64,000 nucleotides of DNA, from NCBI RefSeq assembly GCF_008389435.1, contig NZ_VUYS01000003.1, forward strand, positions 1 through 64,000. The letters run 5' to 3'. This DNA comes from Candidatus Nitrosocosmicus agrestis (GTDB lineage: Archaea > Thermoproteota > Nitrososphaeria > Nitrososphaerales > Nitrososphaeraceae). Every line of letters begins with the position of its first letter. Position 1 is the first letter of the stretch. Positions 9,180 to 18,101 of this stretch are shown here, piece after piece. Under the pieces are notes generated by a model. It was not told the origin of the DNA. It was given only the letters and a program-made list of their open reading frames with translations, and searched no databases. Made by a program: the position numbers and the translations under genes.

Positions 9180-10634
9180 ATGAAGATCAAAACTGAATCT
9201 CCAGAACTCTCTGATATGTTCTACGATTGCAAGCAAAAAGGAGTTCATTTGACGATCCTACTTACCGGTGCAAGTGGATTCATCGGCAGCCGATTATTAA
9301 AAGAGCTTGTCAAAATCAAGGAGGGCAACCAAAATGACACTCTTGATTCAAAATCCTTGTCCGTAAGATGTGTAACTCGGAATAAGCGTTTTCTTTCATC
9401 TGAAACAATCAAGAAATTGGAAAATTTTGAAATTGTTGAAGCAGACCTAAGCAAATATGAAGATTGCAAACGAGCATTGGAAAATATTGATATTGCATTT
9501 TATTTGGTCCACTCGATGGAAGGTTCTTCAAGAAATTGGAAAAAATTCTCTGTTAAGGAAGCCCAGACTGCTGAAAACTTTAGTAAAGCGGCAGATGAAT
9601 GTAACGTCAAAAGGATCATCTATCTTGGAGGATTGACCCATGGTAATGAAAATGAGTTATCTCAACATATGTTAAGCAGGAAACATGTGGGTGAGATTCT
9701 GAAAAATTCAAAATCCAGTGTTACTATTTTCCGGGCAGCTGTGATACTGGGTAGTGGAGGTGGTTCGTTTGAAATGTTAAGATACTTGGTAGAAAGGTTG
9801 CCTCTTATGGTTTGTCCCAAATGGGTTCAAACAAAGTGCCAGCCAATCTTTTTGGACGATGTGGTAGCATATCTGTCTAAATCAATGCTCGTCAGAGACA
9901 CCGAGGATAAAACCTTCGATATAGGTGGACCTGACGTTCTTACATATATGGATATGATGAAGATATATGCAAGAATCCTTGGCAAGTCGATAATTATACT
10001 TATTATTCCATTTTTGACACCGAGATTGTCTTCTTATTGGGTAGATTTGGTAACTCCGATAAAAGCTTCCTTAGCCAGACCACTTATTGACAGTTTAAAA
10101 CACGAAGCAATAGTAAAAGATGACTCTATAGTACATCTCATCCCACTCAAGTTAAAATCATTTGAGGAGTCATTGCAATATTGCCTTATAGAAGAAAACA
10201 GATACAAGAAGAACAAAGATCCAAATCATGTCAGAAAGGAGAAAACATCACTTTCACTCAACTACAAAATTCTTTTAACATCTTTAATTCTGCTATTGGC
10301 CATTGGCACCACATATTACTTCTTGAACTCGAGAACACAATTTCTAGAGCCATTTTGGTTATCCATTGCCATTATTTGGTATCTGTTAATTCTTTTTGCA
10401 ATTTACTTCATTCGGTATGGAGCAAGACTAGGAGCACTGTTAGCTGGAATTCTTGCTTGGTGTACCCTCGCCTTTTGGCTGTTTGATGTCTATAGTTTTG
10501 TGTTTAGATACTCTGTGATAGTAAATGAACCTGGAAACGACGAAATTCTAAGAGATGTAATTGGGATAATAATAGCTTCATTCACGATAATTTCTTCTCA
10601 TAATATCTTTCATAAAATACATATCCATGGCTAA
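9180..10634 (+). CDS. NAD(P)-binding SDR-family protein with C-terminal membrane domain
   Basis: 484 residues. Residues ~25-340 form an atypical short-chain dehydrogenase/epimerase fold. The dinucleotide-binding motif TGASGFIG is near residue 30. It is followed by VEADLSKYEDCKRAL, the AFYLVHSMEG segment and IIYLGGLTHG, where family members place catalytic strands. The C-terminal ~120 residues hold about four hydrophobic helices. Fused SDR-membrane proteins of this layout are often annotated as NAD-dependent epimerases, and their substrate is unknown. The classical YxxxK pair is not obvious, so activity may differ from true epimerases. ATG 9180 fits. No operon partner is present. Confidence 0.75.
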   Translation: MKIKTESPELSDMFYDCKQKGVHLTILLTGASGFIGSRLLKELVKIKEGNQNDTLDSKSLSVRCVTRNKRFLSSETIKKLENFEIVEADLSKYEDCKRALENIDIAFYLVHSMEGSSRNWKKFSVKEAQTAENFSKAADECNVKRIIYLGGLTHGNENELSQHMLSRKHVGEILKNSKSSVTIFRAAVILGSGGGSFEMLRYLVERLPLMVCPKWVQTKCQPIFLDDVVAYLSKSMLVRDTEDKTFDIGGPDVLTYMDMMKIYARILGKSIIILIIPFLTPRLSSYWVDLVTPIKASLARPLIDSLKHEAIVKDDSIVHLIPLKLKSFEESLQYCLIEENRYKKNKDPNHVRKEKTSLSLNYKILLTSLILLLAIGTTYYFLNSRTQFLEPFWLSIAIIWYLLILFAIYFIRYGARLGALLAGILAWCTLAFWLFDVYSFVFRYSVIVNEPGNDEILRDVIGIIIASFTIISSHNIFHKIHIHG

Positions 10635-11146
10635 ATAGGCATTTTTTAATAATAATTTATCCAAATGCAAATTGTTTGCCAAATGCATATTTGAAATTGA
10701 CAAATAATACTTATTCAAATCTCCATCCTTAAAAGCAAAATTTTGACTCTGTAATTGCTTTTTAGCGAGTTGAAAGTCAATTAAATTCTTGCTTGCTTAA
10801 AGTTTCTCTCATCCTTTTTTCTATAAACGACGATTCGTATTTGATTTGTTAAGAGGAGTTTTGAAACGAATTTAGAAATAACTACAAGGTTTCAATTTTA
10901 GGATTCTTTATTTAAATTATTTGGTATAAAAAATTGTGATAAAATTATGCTTTAATGTTTTGTGTTTTGAAATTATCAATTTTTTACCCTTCAAAATAAA
11001 AAATATATCATAAAATGAATTAGACCTTGATATTAGCCTGTATGATAAATACAATGCATTTCTAATTTGGTGGCTTTGTTCTTATTTAGGAAAAATCTTC
11101 CAGCTTGAAAGCAATAAAATAAAAAACTAAAAAAAGGATTTTTTGA
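10635..11146. other. Intergenic stretch, no gene seen
   Basis: About 510 AT-rich bases between converging genes. No ORF of credible composition, hairpin or repeat was recognised. Several T-rich runs could serve as termination sites for either neighbour. Confidence 0.45.
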
Positions 11147-11350
11147 TTATACTGAAGCCGTTAATGAAGACTGAGTATCAAAGAATAGTGCCGAAGAAGA
11201 TGACAAACATTCCTTTTCATCACCTGCTTGTGATGCATGTGCTTCTGGAATTCCTGTAATCATGTTATTTATCCCAGGGACTACTGCATTTGTTGCAAAC
11301 AACATTACTGATGCTAAAAGAGTAATTGCCAAAATTTTTGAACTATTCAT
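11147..11350 (-). CDS. Small exported protein
   Basis: 67 residues. The first ~23 residues form a signal peptide (KILAITLLASVMLFATNAV), and a second likely cleavage zone is PEAHASQAGDEK. The short mature part is Ser-rich (CLSSSSALFF) with one Cys. It belongs to the same class of tiny exported proteins as the gene at 14461 but the sequences are not clearly homologous. The function is unknown. The gene is isolated, with long intergenic DNA on both sides. Confidence 0.5.
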   Translation of the reverse strand: MNSSKILAITLLASVMLFATNAVVPGINNMITGIPEAHASQAGDEKECLSSSSALFFDTQSSLTASV

Positions 11351-11551
11351 ATTCTTTTATCATTAAACATTTATTTAAAATTGCTGTCTCCACCTTTATG
11401 GCATATCTAATAACACACTCTATTTTTTCTGGAAGAGTTTTGATCCCTAAGAGCTTTCGAATTTATTTTATATTTATTCTTGATATGCCGGTTGTTATTA
11501 AGAACTAGGATTATCAATAAAGATATTTAGTACTAGTCATTTAGGCAAATA

Positions 11552-12136
11552 GTGACACATCACAAAAATAAAGTTACAATTCTGTCTGCAATCTTTTTAT
11601 CAGCAGCATTTGCAATATCCGGGGTTTTGTTCCATACCGTTTTTGCACAGGTTAATGGGACAGTTACTGGATTGAGTGCTCAACCCCAAGCCTCAGACTT
11701 CTCTTCTGCCTTTGATACTTTTGTTACCTCTGCTAGCGGATATGGTGTATATGAGGAAAAAAATTCTAATAACTTTAAGCCTGGAGAGGAAATAGTTTTG
11801 TATATCGAACCGGTTGGGTTTGAATACGGAACTGTAGGGGAAGGTAGTAACAATGATGACGAAAGTGGCGATGGCCAACAATTACATACCATCAACTTTT
11901 CAGCAGACTTTATAATTTCAGACACTGACGGAAATGTCCTGACTGGACAACAGGGAATTCCAGTTAGCGAAATCGTATCACATCATGAAAATAAGGAAGT
12001 CTTTATTCCCTTCACAATAACCCAGACTTCTCCATTTCCTGAAGGTGATTATGTAATTACATATACGATACACGATGATAATTCTGGAAATAGTTTTAAC
12101 GTAATAAAGGATATTACTATCTCTGACGAGTCTTAA
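11552..12136 (+). CDS. Exported beta-rich protein of unknown function
   Basis: 194 residues beginning with GTG. Residues 1-33 form a signal peptide (ending FHTVFAQ). The mature protein reads like a single beta-sandwich domain. FKPGEEIVLYIEPVGFEYG and the end FPEGDYVITYTIHDDNSG resemble immunoglobulin-like folds, where PGE and EGDY precede strands. An acidic loop (EGSNNDDESGDG) and a HHENKE segment might bind metal, but this is speculation. Other archaeal exported proteins of similar build are known only as hypothetical. The gene is transcribed alone. Confidence 0.65.
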   Translation: MTHHKNKVTILSAIFLSAAFAISGVLFHTVFAQVNGTVTGLSAQPQASDFSSAFDTFVTSASGYGVYEEKNSNNFKPGEEIVLYIEPVGFEYGTVGEGSNNDDESGDGQQLHTINFSADFIISDTDGNVLTGQQGIPVSEIVSHHENKEVFIPFTITQTSPFPEGDYVITYTIHDDNSGNSFNVIKDITISDES

Positions 12137-12639
12137 TATTTCAATTTTTTTGCTTTATTTTTACCAACGTGAGGATAACGGTGAAACTTATACGTTCAGA
12201 TGACAAGAGCTGATTATCGTCAATTCTATTAATTACATCATATTGTCTTTCGATAATTGTGATTAAATTCAATTACTGTTAGTAATGCTTTTACTTTGCT
12301 AATGTAATAATGCTGGCCCTATTAACATCGATCTATATACCTAAAAAGCACGCCAGATACATCAGCCTAAAGGGCATGTTAGAATATCTTTACAAAAATC
12401 CGATCTCCTTTAAGCAGGGACGCAGAAGATGATTTGGGGTAGATGTATTACTATTATTCTCTGCTCTAGGCTAGTTTGATGAATTTTGATTGCAAAAGCA
12501 GGACCGCCATTACCTGTCAGATGAGTATCTAAAACCACATCTCACTGGGTTTGTTTAATTTGTTCTCTTTTTGAAATTTGTTGTAGGCATGGGTTGCTGA
12601 GGTTGCGGATGCAATATCTATTCCTTTTCCCTTTAAGAA
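12137..12639. other. Intergenic stretch, no gene seen
   Basis: About 500 bases. The GC content is slightly higher than in neighbouring gaps around 12300-12450, but I found no reading frame, tRNA fold or repeat. It separates two converging genes. Confidence 0.4.
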
Positions 12640-12990
12640 TCACCTTATTAAGGTCAGAGGATCTGGTTCAGATTGTACGACTGAAATACGCGCACTATCA
12701 TCCTCTCCATTAAACTGTTCCTTTGCATCATGAAGAAACGAAGATTGTTTAGTGGTTCTCATCCGCTTGAACCACATAATTACCTTCTCCGACATAGTAA
12801 TGAGTTGGACCGAACATAGTAAGTTGTAATTGTGAGCAACAGCAGACTTTTCTGAAATCAAATGGCTATTCCTTAATTTTCTTCCTACAGATTCACAGTC
12901 ATGAAATTTTTTTTGCTTTCCAGTATCTGACACATTCATTTCGCCTATTAAATTACCCAACTTTGTACAACATTTCTTAAATTCATGCAT
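12640..12990 (-). CDS. Doubtful small protein
   Basis: 116 residues, no membrane segment, with several Cys (KKCCTKLG, HDCESVG, NLLCSV). Composition is reasonable for a coding frame but no domain is recognised, there is no clear ribosome-binding site, and it lies in a gene-poor stretch. It could be an orphan gene or the relic of a longer one. Confidence 0.3.
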   Translation of the reverse strand: MHEFKKCCTKLGNLIGEMNVSDTGKQKKFHDCESVGRKLRNSHLISEKSAVAHNYNLLCSVQLITMSEKVIMWFKRMRTTKQSSFLHDAKEQFNGEDDSARISVVQSEPDPLTLIR

Positions 12991-13488
12991 CTTTGACCAA
13001 AGTAATTAGGTTCCAATAGCATATTCAGATTAGCAAAGGATGTTAACATTGTTGTTTTTCTTTTTGTCTTTTTATAAGGTGGAGACTATTATCCTAAAAT
13101 ACAATATAGATTTCAGTCTACCTGCTTAGACGGATAATTGTTAGAACATGCTTTAATCACTTCTGAATGAATAAATCCATTTTTTATTGCCATATCGTTG
13201 GCAACAAAATAGATAATATATTTTGAAAATTGCTCAATTAAATTTGAAATGTAACTTCTGAAGGATTTCTAAAGCTGTTTCCATAATTACAAGTGATTCA
13301 GATGTGAAACTTGAACTTCCTAACCTTTCCATATTATTGTATTGGAGATAAATTTATTCTATATATCTGGTCAGCCAGAGCATAACTGTGAAATATACAT
13401 AGTCCAAATGATGAGAGAAAGCAGAAATATAATTGATCTAAATTCTATATATTATGGAATTGCTTTTGGTTTACTTGGTATTTATTGA
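12991..13488. other. Intergenic stretch, no gene seen
   Basis: About 500 AT-rich bases between two divergent small genes. It should contain both promoters. Nothing else was recognised. Confidence 0.4.
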
Positions 13489-13803
13489 ATGATTAAAGAA
13501 TTTGAGGTCATAAGAAGCACAATGACTTGCATTCATATAATAATAGGAAAAAATCCTGAGAAGGAACCTGTATTTAATTCTATTGACGACTTACTTGACA
13601 GTATCTCTAAATGCCTTGATCATGAGAACAATGCCGCCAATAGTGGTTACTACGGAAAGGAGATTCTTGATTCTTTTCTAAGCAATATTGAATGGATGAA
13701 AGCCAAAGGTATTGTCACATCAGTAAGGATAAATGGTTCAAACTATGATGGGCCAATTAGAATAGATAAAAAAAAGCTTGTTAAACATATTGTTAACTCT
13801 TAA
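13489..13803 (+). CDS. Small uncharacterised protein
   Basis: 104 residues, mixed alpha/beta composition, no membrane segment. Helical parts are FNSIDDLLDSISKCLDHEN and GKEILDSFLSNIEWMKAKG, followed by a short strand pair (GIVTSVRING) and a Lys-rich end (RIDKKKLVKHIV). The late part could be a small winged-helix-like or ligand-binding module, but no family is recognised. ATG 13489 follows an AT-rich region without a strong ribosome-binding site. It is followed on the same strand by the small zinc protein at 13923, which has its own promoter. Confidence 0.5.
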   Translation: MIKEFEVIRSTMTCIHIIIGKNPEKEPVFNSIDDLLDSISKCLDHENNAANSGYYGKEILDSFLSNIEWMKAKGIVTSVRINGSNYDGPIRIDKKKLVKHIVNS

Positions 13804-13893
13804 TAGTAGTAAACACAGTAATTGAATCTCAATATGAAAGACGAATTTTTATAAACTTTGCTCTGGTATCCAGGATGATTTGTTATATGATCT

Positions 13894-13903
13894 ATTTATA
13901 AAA
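13894..13903 (+). promoter_or_regulatory. TATA box of the small zinc protein gene
   Basis: ATTTATAAAA is centred about 25 bases before ATG 13923, so transcription should begin at or next to the start codon (leaderless mRNA, common in archaea). The spacing supports this ATG as the true start. Confidence 0.55.
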
Positions 13904-13922
13904 TGATATCTAATAGTAAAAC

Positions 13923-14060
13923 ATGAGTGTAAGTACTCCAGAAGACTTTGTAACATGCAGAATGTGTAATCATCCAAAATCGCTTCATGTTACCGTGGAA
14001 TTAGGTGATGCTCCACCGATTTGTAAATCCGTTGGTTGTAACTGTCCTGGATTTGCTTAA
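13923..14060 (+). CDS. 45-residue zinc-binding protein
   Basis: A short frame starting ATG 13923 and ending TAA 14058-14060. It reads MSVSTPEDFVTCRMCNHP, then LHVTVELGDAPPICK, then GCNCPGFA. The spaced C-x2-C-x-H, a later His, and C-x4-C-x-C pattern is what a small zinc-ribbon or knuckle would need. A TATA box at the leaderless distance supports expression. It is one of about seven tiny Cys/His proteins in the window. Its partner is unknown. Confidence 0.65.
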   Translation: MSVSTPEDFVTCRMCNHPKSLHVTVELGDAPPICKSVGCNCPGFA

Positions 14061-14460
14061 ACCCAACAAAGCGGTTCCACTAACAAAAATCAAAAAAGTA
14101 AATCTAGAATTAGATATTGTCATGATGCAAGATAATCCTTCTTTCATGATCTAGCTTATATATTAAATTAATTTATATTATGTCTTATGGTGTGGTTTGT
14201 ATATCTCATCTTAATTACCTTGCATGCATGCATGTAAGTATATATGATATATATTCAATACTTGATTTCTACCTGTTAATGGTTATAATGTAGTTTTGTA
14301 TTATTGATTTTTGAATTAGTTTTTCTGAAGTTATTTTTTATATAAGTGTATACCTGTAGTTTTGCATCGGCTGTTATTTATATTGGAATCGTTAAATAGG
14401 GAAATTGCATACGCGATACCTGGAAAAAAAGTGGAGCCACTCTAGGGTGACTGAAAATGA
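14061..14460. other. Intergenic stretch, no gene seen
   Basis: About 400 bases between converging genes, with long T-rich runs around 14280-14360. A short alternating run of TGCATGCATGCATG occurs near 14220. No gene or stable RNA was recognised. Confidence 0.4.
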
Positions 14461-14793
14461 CTAATTGGTTATACCTGGAATTGTTGAATCTCCTACAGGT
14501 GGTTGATCAATGGTAGGAATACATTCACCATTTTGTTGGGTCTGCAATCCTAGATTATTAGCTGTTAATGCATTAAATTCAGGAGAGACTGATTGTGCAC
14601 CTGATTCTGCTCCTTGCCCTTGTTCTGCTTCTTGACCTGCAGCACTGTTGCCTTTTTGTCCGGCAGCTTCATTTCCACATAGTCCCAGAGACTCATCATC
14701 AGATAATATCGTAGCCATTACGTTTGGAACATGGACTGCAATAATACCTGCTGCAATAAAGACCAAAAGAATTCCAGTTATTAATTTGTTCAT
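14461..14793 (-). CDS. Small exported low-complexity protein
   Basis: 110 residues. A signal peptide (residues 1-27, ITGILLVFIAAGIIAVHV) is followed by a Gly/Gln/Ala/Glu-rich middle (about 40-68) and a short region with two Cys (GLCGNEA and GECIPTI). The low-complexity middle suggests a flexible, surface-exposed linker, and the Cys pair may form one disulfide. No family is recognised. The gene is isolated between long gaps and may have its own promoter in the region 14794-14850. Confidence 0.55.
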   Translation of the reverse strand: MNKLITGILLVFIAAGIIAVHVPNVMATILSDDESLGLCGNEAAGQKGNSAAGQEAEQGQGAESGAQSVSPEFNALTANNLGLQTQQNGECIPTIDQPPVGDSTIPGITN

Positions 14794-15931
14794 GCCATTA
14801 CCTTAAACTCATTATATATACTACTTGTCAAGAATAGTAGCATTTCTTTGTTATTACACAAAATTAAATTCATCTGTTTGTTATATCTATTGCTGTTAGC
14901 AATTAATCCATACGAATCAACAGTCTCGCATGCAGAATTAAAGTATTTACCTTTTTGAAAAAATAGAATTCTGTCTTTGCATCTTCACGGTCAATAATCT
15001 TTTTTTAGTAATTACTGCAATCAGTGAAAAATAATGAATTATTATTTTTTTCTTTTGGTTTCTTTCGCTAATATTTCTTGGTTCTTTTTATTTTAATTTG
15101 TTTGAATTAACGCCATGATCGAGTTACTTTAGATTCTGCAAACAAAAATAAATAAAAACTTTGTATTGTTTCTCCTTTAGATTGGAATAGGACGACTGGT
15201 AGTTAAACAAGGAGGGAGGGGCACAGTATTATTGGATTTAGCCTGAAGGTAATAGAATTAACTTGCGTACATGAATTTATTCAAAAATAATGATGTCAGC
15301 TGCATTCTGAGGCGTTTTATGAAATTCTTTTGTCTAGTTATTATGTCTGCGACCTTGAAAAAAGATATCTTTCCGTTTGTTATGTCTCGATAGGAAAGCC
15401 GAACATTAAAGCATGCCAAACTCTTTTTCTTCTGGGAAATCGTGGGTATAGAATAGAAACTTGTCTGTCCAATTTCAATTCGTTTTGAAAAATACTAAAT
15501 CTTCCTGTGAGGTTGCTTATATCTATGTTTGTACAACAATGAATTTACTAGATTTCTGATAAGTAGGTTTAAGATCCGATACCTTGGACATGTTGTTTAA
15601 ATTCTGTTCGCAGAATAAAATTGATAGGATGGATTCTTTTAATCTCGTCCTCACACACGAGACGCGAAAGTGGTAAGATGATTTCTTTTGTATTTTTCAA
15701 TAAAAAATTAAAATCTAGATCGGATACCATTAAATTTTTCTATCATGGTCACTGAGTAAAAATAAAAATTCATTTGCCGGTGATGAACATATTTTATTAT
15801 TAAAAATATCAACATCGTCCAATCCGATTCTTATTTAATATGTCACCGATACTATATGGCAATGGTATTTCAGGGCGCCGTTGAATGTTGCTATAAATCT
15901 ATTGGGAAGATCCATCTAGTAAAATGAATGG
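14794..15931. other. 1.1-kb intergenic stretch, no gene seen
   Basis: AT-rich. The region 15180-15250 is richer in G and might be transcribed, but no tRNA, known RNA fold or reading frame could be supported. A short inverted repeat occurs around 15645-15663 (CTCGTCCTCACACACGAG, loosely paired). Confidence 0.4.
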
Positions 15932-16585
15932 TTATTCCCATAACCACGTTTTGGTCCAATCAGTACCATTAGCGTCCTTCCAGTATAAATATAGGCCCAC
16001 CTTGCCATCAATAGATTTCATTTCATCGCTATCCGATTCAAAGAACATACTGCCTTTTAGGAACAAATTACCAAAGCTATCATATTTTCCAGTATCCTCT
16101 GCCGTAAAGGTAGCTACATTATCATTTTGAACTATCATGCCTTTACCTGTGCTACTGATCGAAGGTGAGGAGTAGGTGGATATATATGTTCCATATTCTG
16201 TAACATTTCCTATTCCGCTCATATTTCCGGTTGCTATGTACGAATCTTTGGTTTGCTGAGGATGGATACTAACCACCTCTTTTCCAGTGTCTTTTGAATC
16301 CGCAAGTTCGTAAAATGGCTTTCCAAATGCTGCTTCCATTTTTGCTAATACCGCCTCGGGATCATATACACCTGTCTCAGTAATTTTACTTAGAGTCGTA
16401 TTAGTACCGTCCTCATTGCTTGGTGCAATTGACCCGCTAACTTTGGTGAAAATATCTGGAGATAAAATCAGAAAAGTTGTCATAATTCCAACAAAAGTGA
16501 TTCCTATCCATAAAGTCAAAATTACTGCATTTTTTATAACTGCAGGTGGATTAGGATTATTGTTTATATTGAATTTATTAATCAT
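15932..16585 (-). CDS. Membrane-anchored extracellular protein
   Basis: 217 residues. One N-terminal transmembrane helix (about 17-42, VILTLWIGITFVGIMTTFLIL) anchors a beta-rich extracellular domain. The domain contains repeated G-x-Y/F turns and ends in YWKDANGTDWTKTWLWE. Segments such as GNVTEYGTYISTY and GKGMIVQNDNVATFTAEDTG read like consecutive strands of a lipocalin-like or allene-oxide-cyclase-like barrel, but this is only a guess from pattern. It carries several N-x-S/T sequons. No neighbour suggests its role. Confidence 0.6.
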   Translation of the reverse strand: MINKFNINNNPNPPAVIKNAVILTLWIGITFVGIMTTFLILSPDIFTKVSGSIAPSNEDGTNTTLSKITETGVYDPEAVLAKMEAAFGKPFYELADSKDTGKEVVSIHPQQTKDSYIATGNMSGIGNVTEYGTYISTYSSPSISSTGKGMIVQNDNVATFTAEDTGKYDSFGNLFLKGSMFFESDSDEMKSIDGKVGLYLYWKDANGTDWTKTWLWE

Positions 16586-16779
16586 TATGTATTAGCAAAA
16601 GAAGATTTGTATATAAGATTTTACGGTTTCAGTTAGATATGTTTTCATAGTTTGACATATTACACTCCTATTGAAAACAGAAATTTAATTGATAAATAAA
16701 TTGATAACCAGGTAAATTTTTTGTGAAGGGCCACCTACATAAATAAATATCCATAATTAATAACTACTTTGAAATTCAT

Positions 16780-16938
16780 TTGGTAGGCTGGAGCTATATA
16801 GTTATATGCGAAAAGTGTGGTTATATCTCAACGGAAAAATTATCAGAAGAAAAGGCAAAAGAACTTTTGCTTGAACATGAGCAGGGTTCAAAAACATGCA
16901 CCACAGGAAATCTAAAATTAATGAAAGTTAGAACCTAA
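16780..16938 (+). CDS. Small zinc-finger-like protein
   Basis: A 52-codon frame starting at TTG 16780 (no ATG is available in frame) and ending TAA 16936-16938. It reads IVICEKCGYIST, then a Lys/Glu-rich helix, then LLLEHEQGSKTCTTGN. The C-x2-C plus late His and Cys are spaced like a single zinc finger. Its stop overlaps the stop of the convergent gene by 4 bases. Good helix-like pattern and compact arrangement support it, but the TTG start is a guess. Confidence 0.5.
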   Translation: MVGWSYIVICEKCGYISTEKLSEEKAKELLLEHEQGSKTCTTGNLKLMKVRT

Positions 16939-17138
16939 ATAGCATTCACAACGCCCGCGCTTTTGTACAACATTTTAACACATTCTGAATAAGTTCTATA
17001 TTTGAATTTTATTTCACTAATTGGTACGTCTTCATCTAAACGCTCTTTGGTCGTATCAATCTTGTACTTTTTAGATATATCATCCAAAATCGTGTTTATT
17101 GTCGAGTTCGTATACGATTCGACTATCAGGCGGTTCAT
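16935..17138 (-). CDS. Small uncharacterised protein
   Basis: 67 residues, charged, mostly helical: NRLIVESYTNSTINTILDDI, then KKYKIDTTKERLDED, then a helix around RTYSECVKMLYKSAGV. It has no cysteine cluster or membrane segment. Genes overlapping tail to tail like this one and the zinc protein at 16780 may regulate each other's mRNAs, but there is no direct sign of that. No family is recognised. Confidence 0.5.
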   Translation of the reverse strand: MNRLIVESYTNSTINTILDDISKKYKIDTTKERLDEDVPISEIKFKYRTYSECVKMLYKSAGVVNAI

Positions 17139-17486
17139 ACATAAATTATTCTCTTCCTAGTATTTATTCTTCTATATCAATCTCACAGAATTGTCATATT
17201 GCCCAAGTGTAAAGCCATTCTAAAAAGATCCTTTAGGCAACTTCCACCCCCGTGCTACACCACTTTTCTCTCAGTAAATGACAATATTGGTACGGTATCC
17301 TGTTTACTTACTCACGCCAATCCAGCCCAAGGATAATTTGTACAAGAAAAAGTGTATTCTTGTCCAAAAAAAAAAACAAAAAAATATGTGTCTATTAGAC
17401 ATTGACTTGGGCTCTAACAGCGAACTAAAAATAAAGAGTCTTCTTAACCTAAAGCCAACCTAAAAGAAGTTCTGAATCATTTTATT
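17139..17486. other. Intergenic stretch with a doubtful ORF
   Basis: Holds the promoter of the minus-strand gene and a 61-codon plus-strand frame (17278-17463) with a Lys-rich centre. The frame has no start signals and I do not accept it as a gene. Confidence 0.4.
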
Positions 17487-17971
17487 TTGCGACCACAAAC
17501 TAGTTTGACCATGGAATACTTGACTTCTGCTATTATGGGATTTTTTGCTGGTCTATTTTCAACATTTTTAATGACACTTTTTGAGTTACTTTTTTGGAAA
17601 AAATGGGGTTTGCAAGGCATTTTTGAGTGGCATGAAAACCAAATTTTGGTTAGCAAATTACTAAGAAAAGATCCAGATAAACTAATCTTTCATGGCATTT
17701 TTCTTTTGCATTTTCTAAATGGTGGGTTGGGCGGTACGGGCTCTTCGTATTTGTAGGAATATTTCCGATTTTAGTTAAATACGCTTACATCCTTGGCTTG
17801 GGATATGCCATATTTTTATGGGTTCTAACGTTACTTCAAATCCACAAGCCAATAACAGGTATTAATCCATTGAGACATCCGCAGCGGATAGGACCGCTAC
17901 TTGCCAGTCTTGCTGGTCATGTTATTTATGGAATATCTTTATCATTAGTTCTGTTAAATTATTCTTTATGA
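17487..17971 (+). pseudogene. Frameshifted small integral membrane protein
   Basis: Two adjoining frames together give a ~160-residue membrane protein. The first frame runs 17487-17756 (MGFFAGLFSTFLMTLFELLF ... FHGIFLLHFLNGGLGG). The second continues from about 17743 (YGLFVFVGIFPILVKYAYIL) through HPQRIGPLLASLAGHVIYG and ends in TGA 17969-17971. The break lies at about 17735-17745, where one base seems lost or two gained. The downstream half keeps clean membrane helices, so the lesion is recent or is a sequence error. I do not recognise the family. The first ATG of the frame may be at 17511 (MEYLTSA). Confidence 0.7.
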
Positions 17972-18101
17972 CACGTAAAGCGAATTGATCCATTCAATAC
18001 TGGTGCATCCATTCGATAAGCAAACTGATCTAGATACTTTTGAATGGAAGTGACAAAAAACCTTATTCAACTTACCTAATATTGATAAATTTAAAATTTT
18101 C

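Noticed and set aside
17278-17463. 61-codon frame with Lys-rich centre
   Set aside because: No start context and no predicted structure. The poly-A run in the middle makes a chance frame likely.
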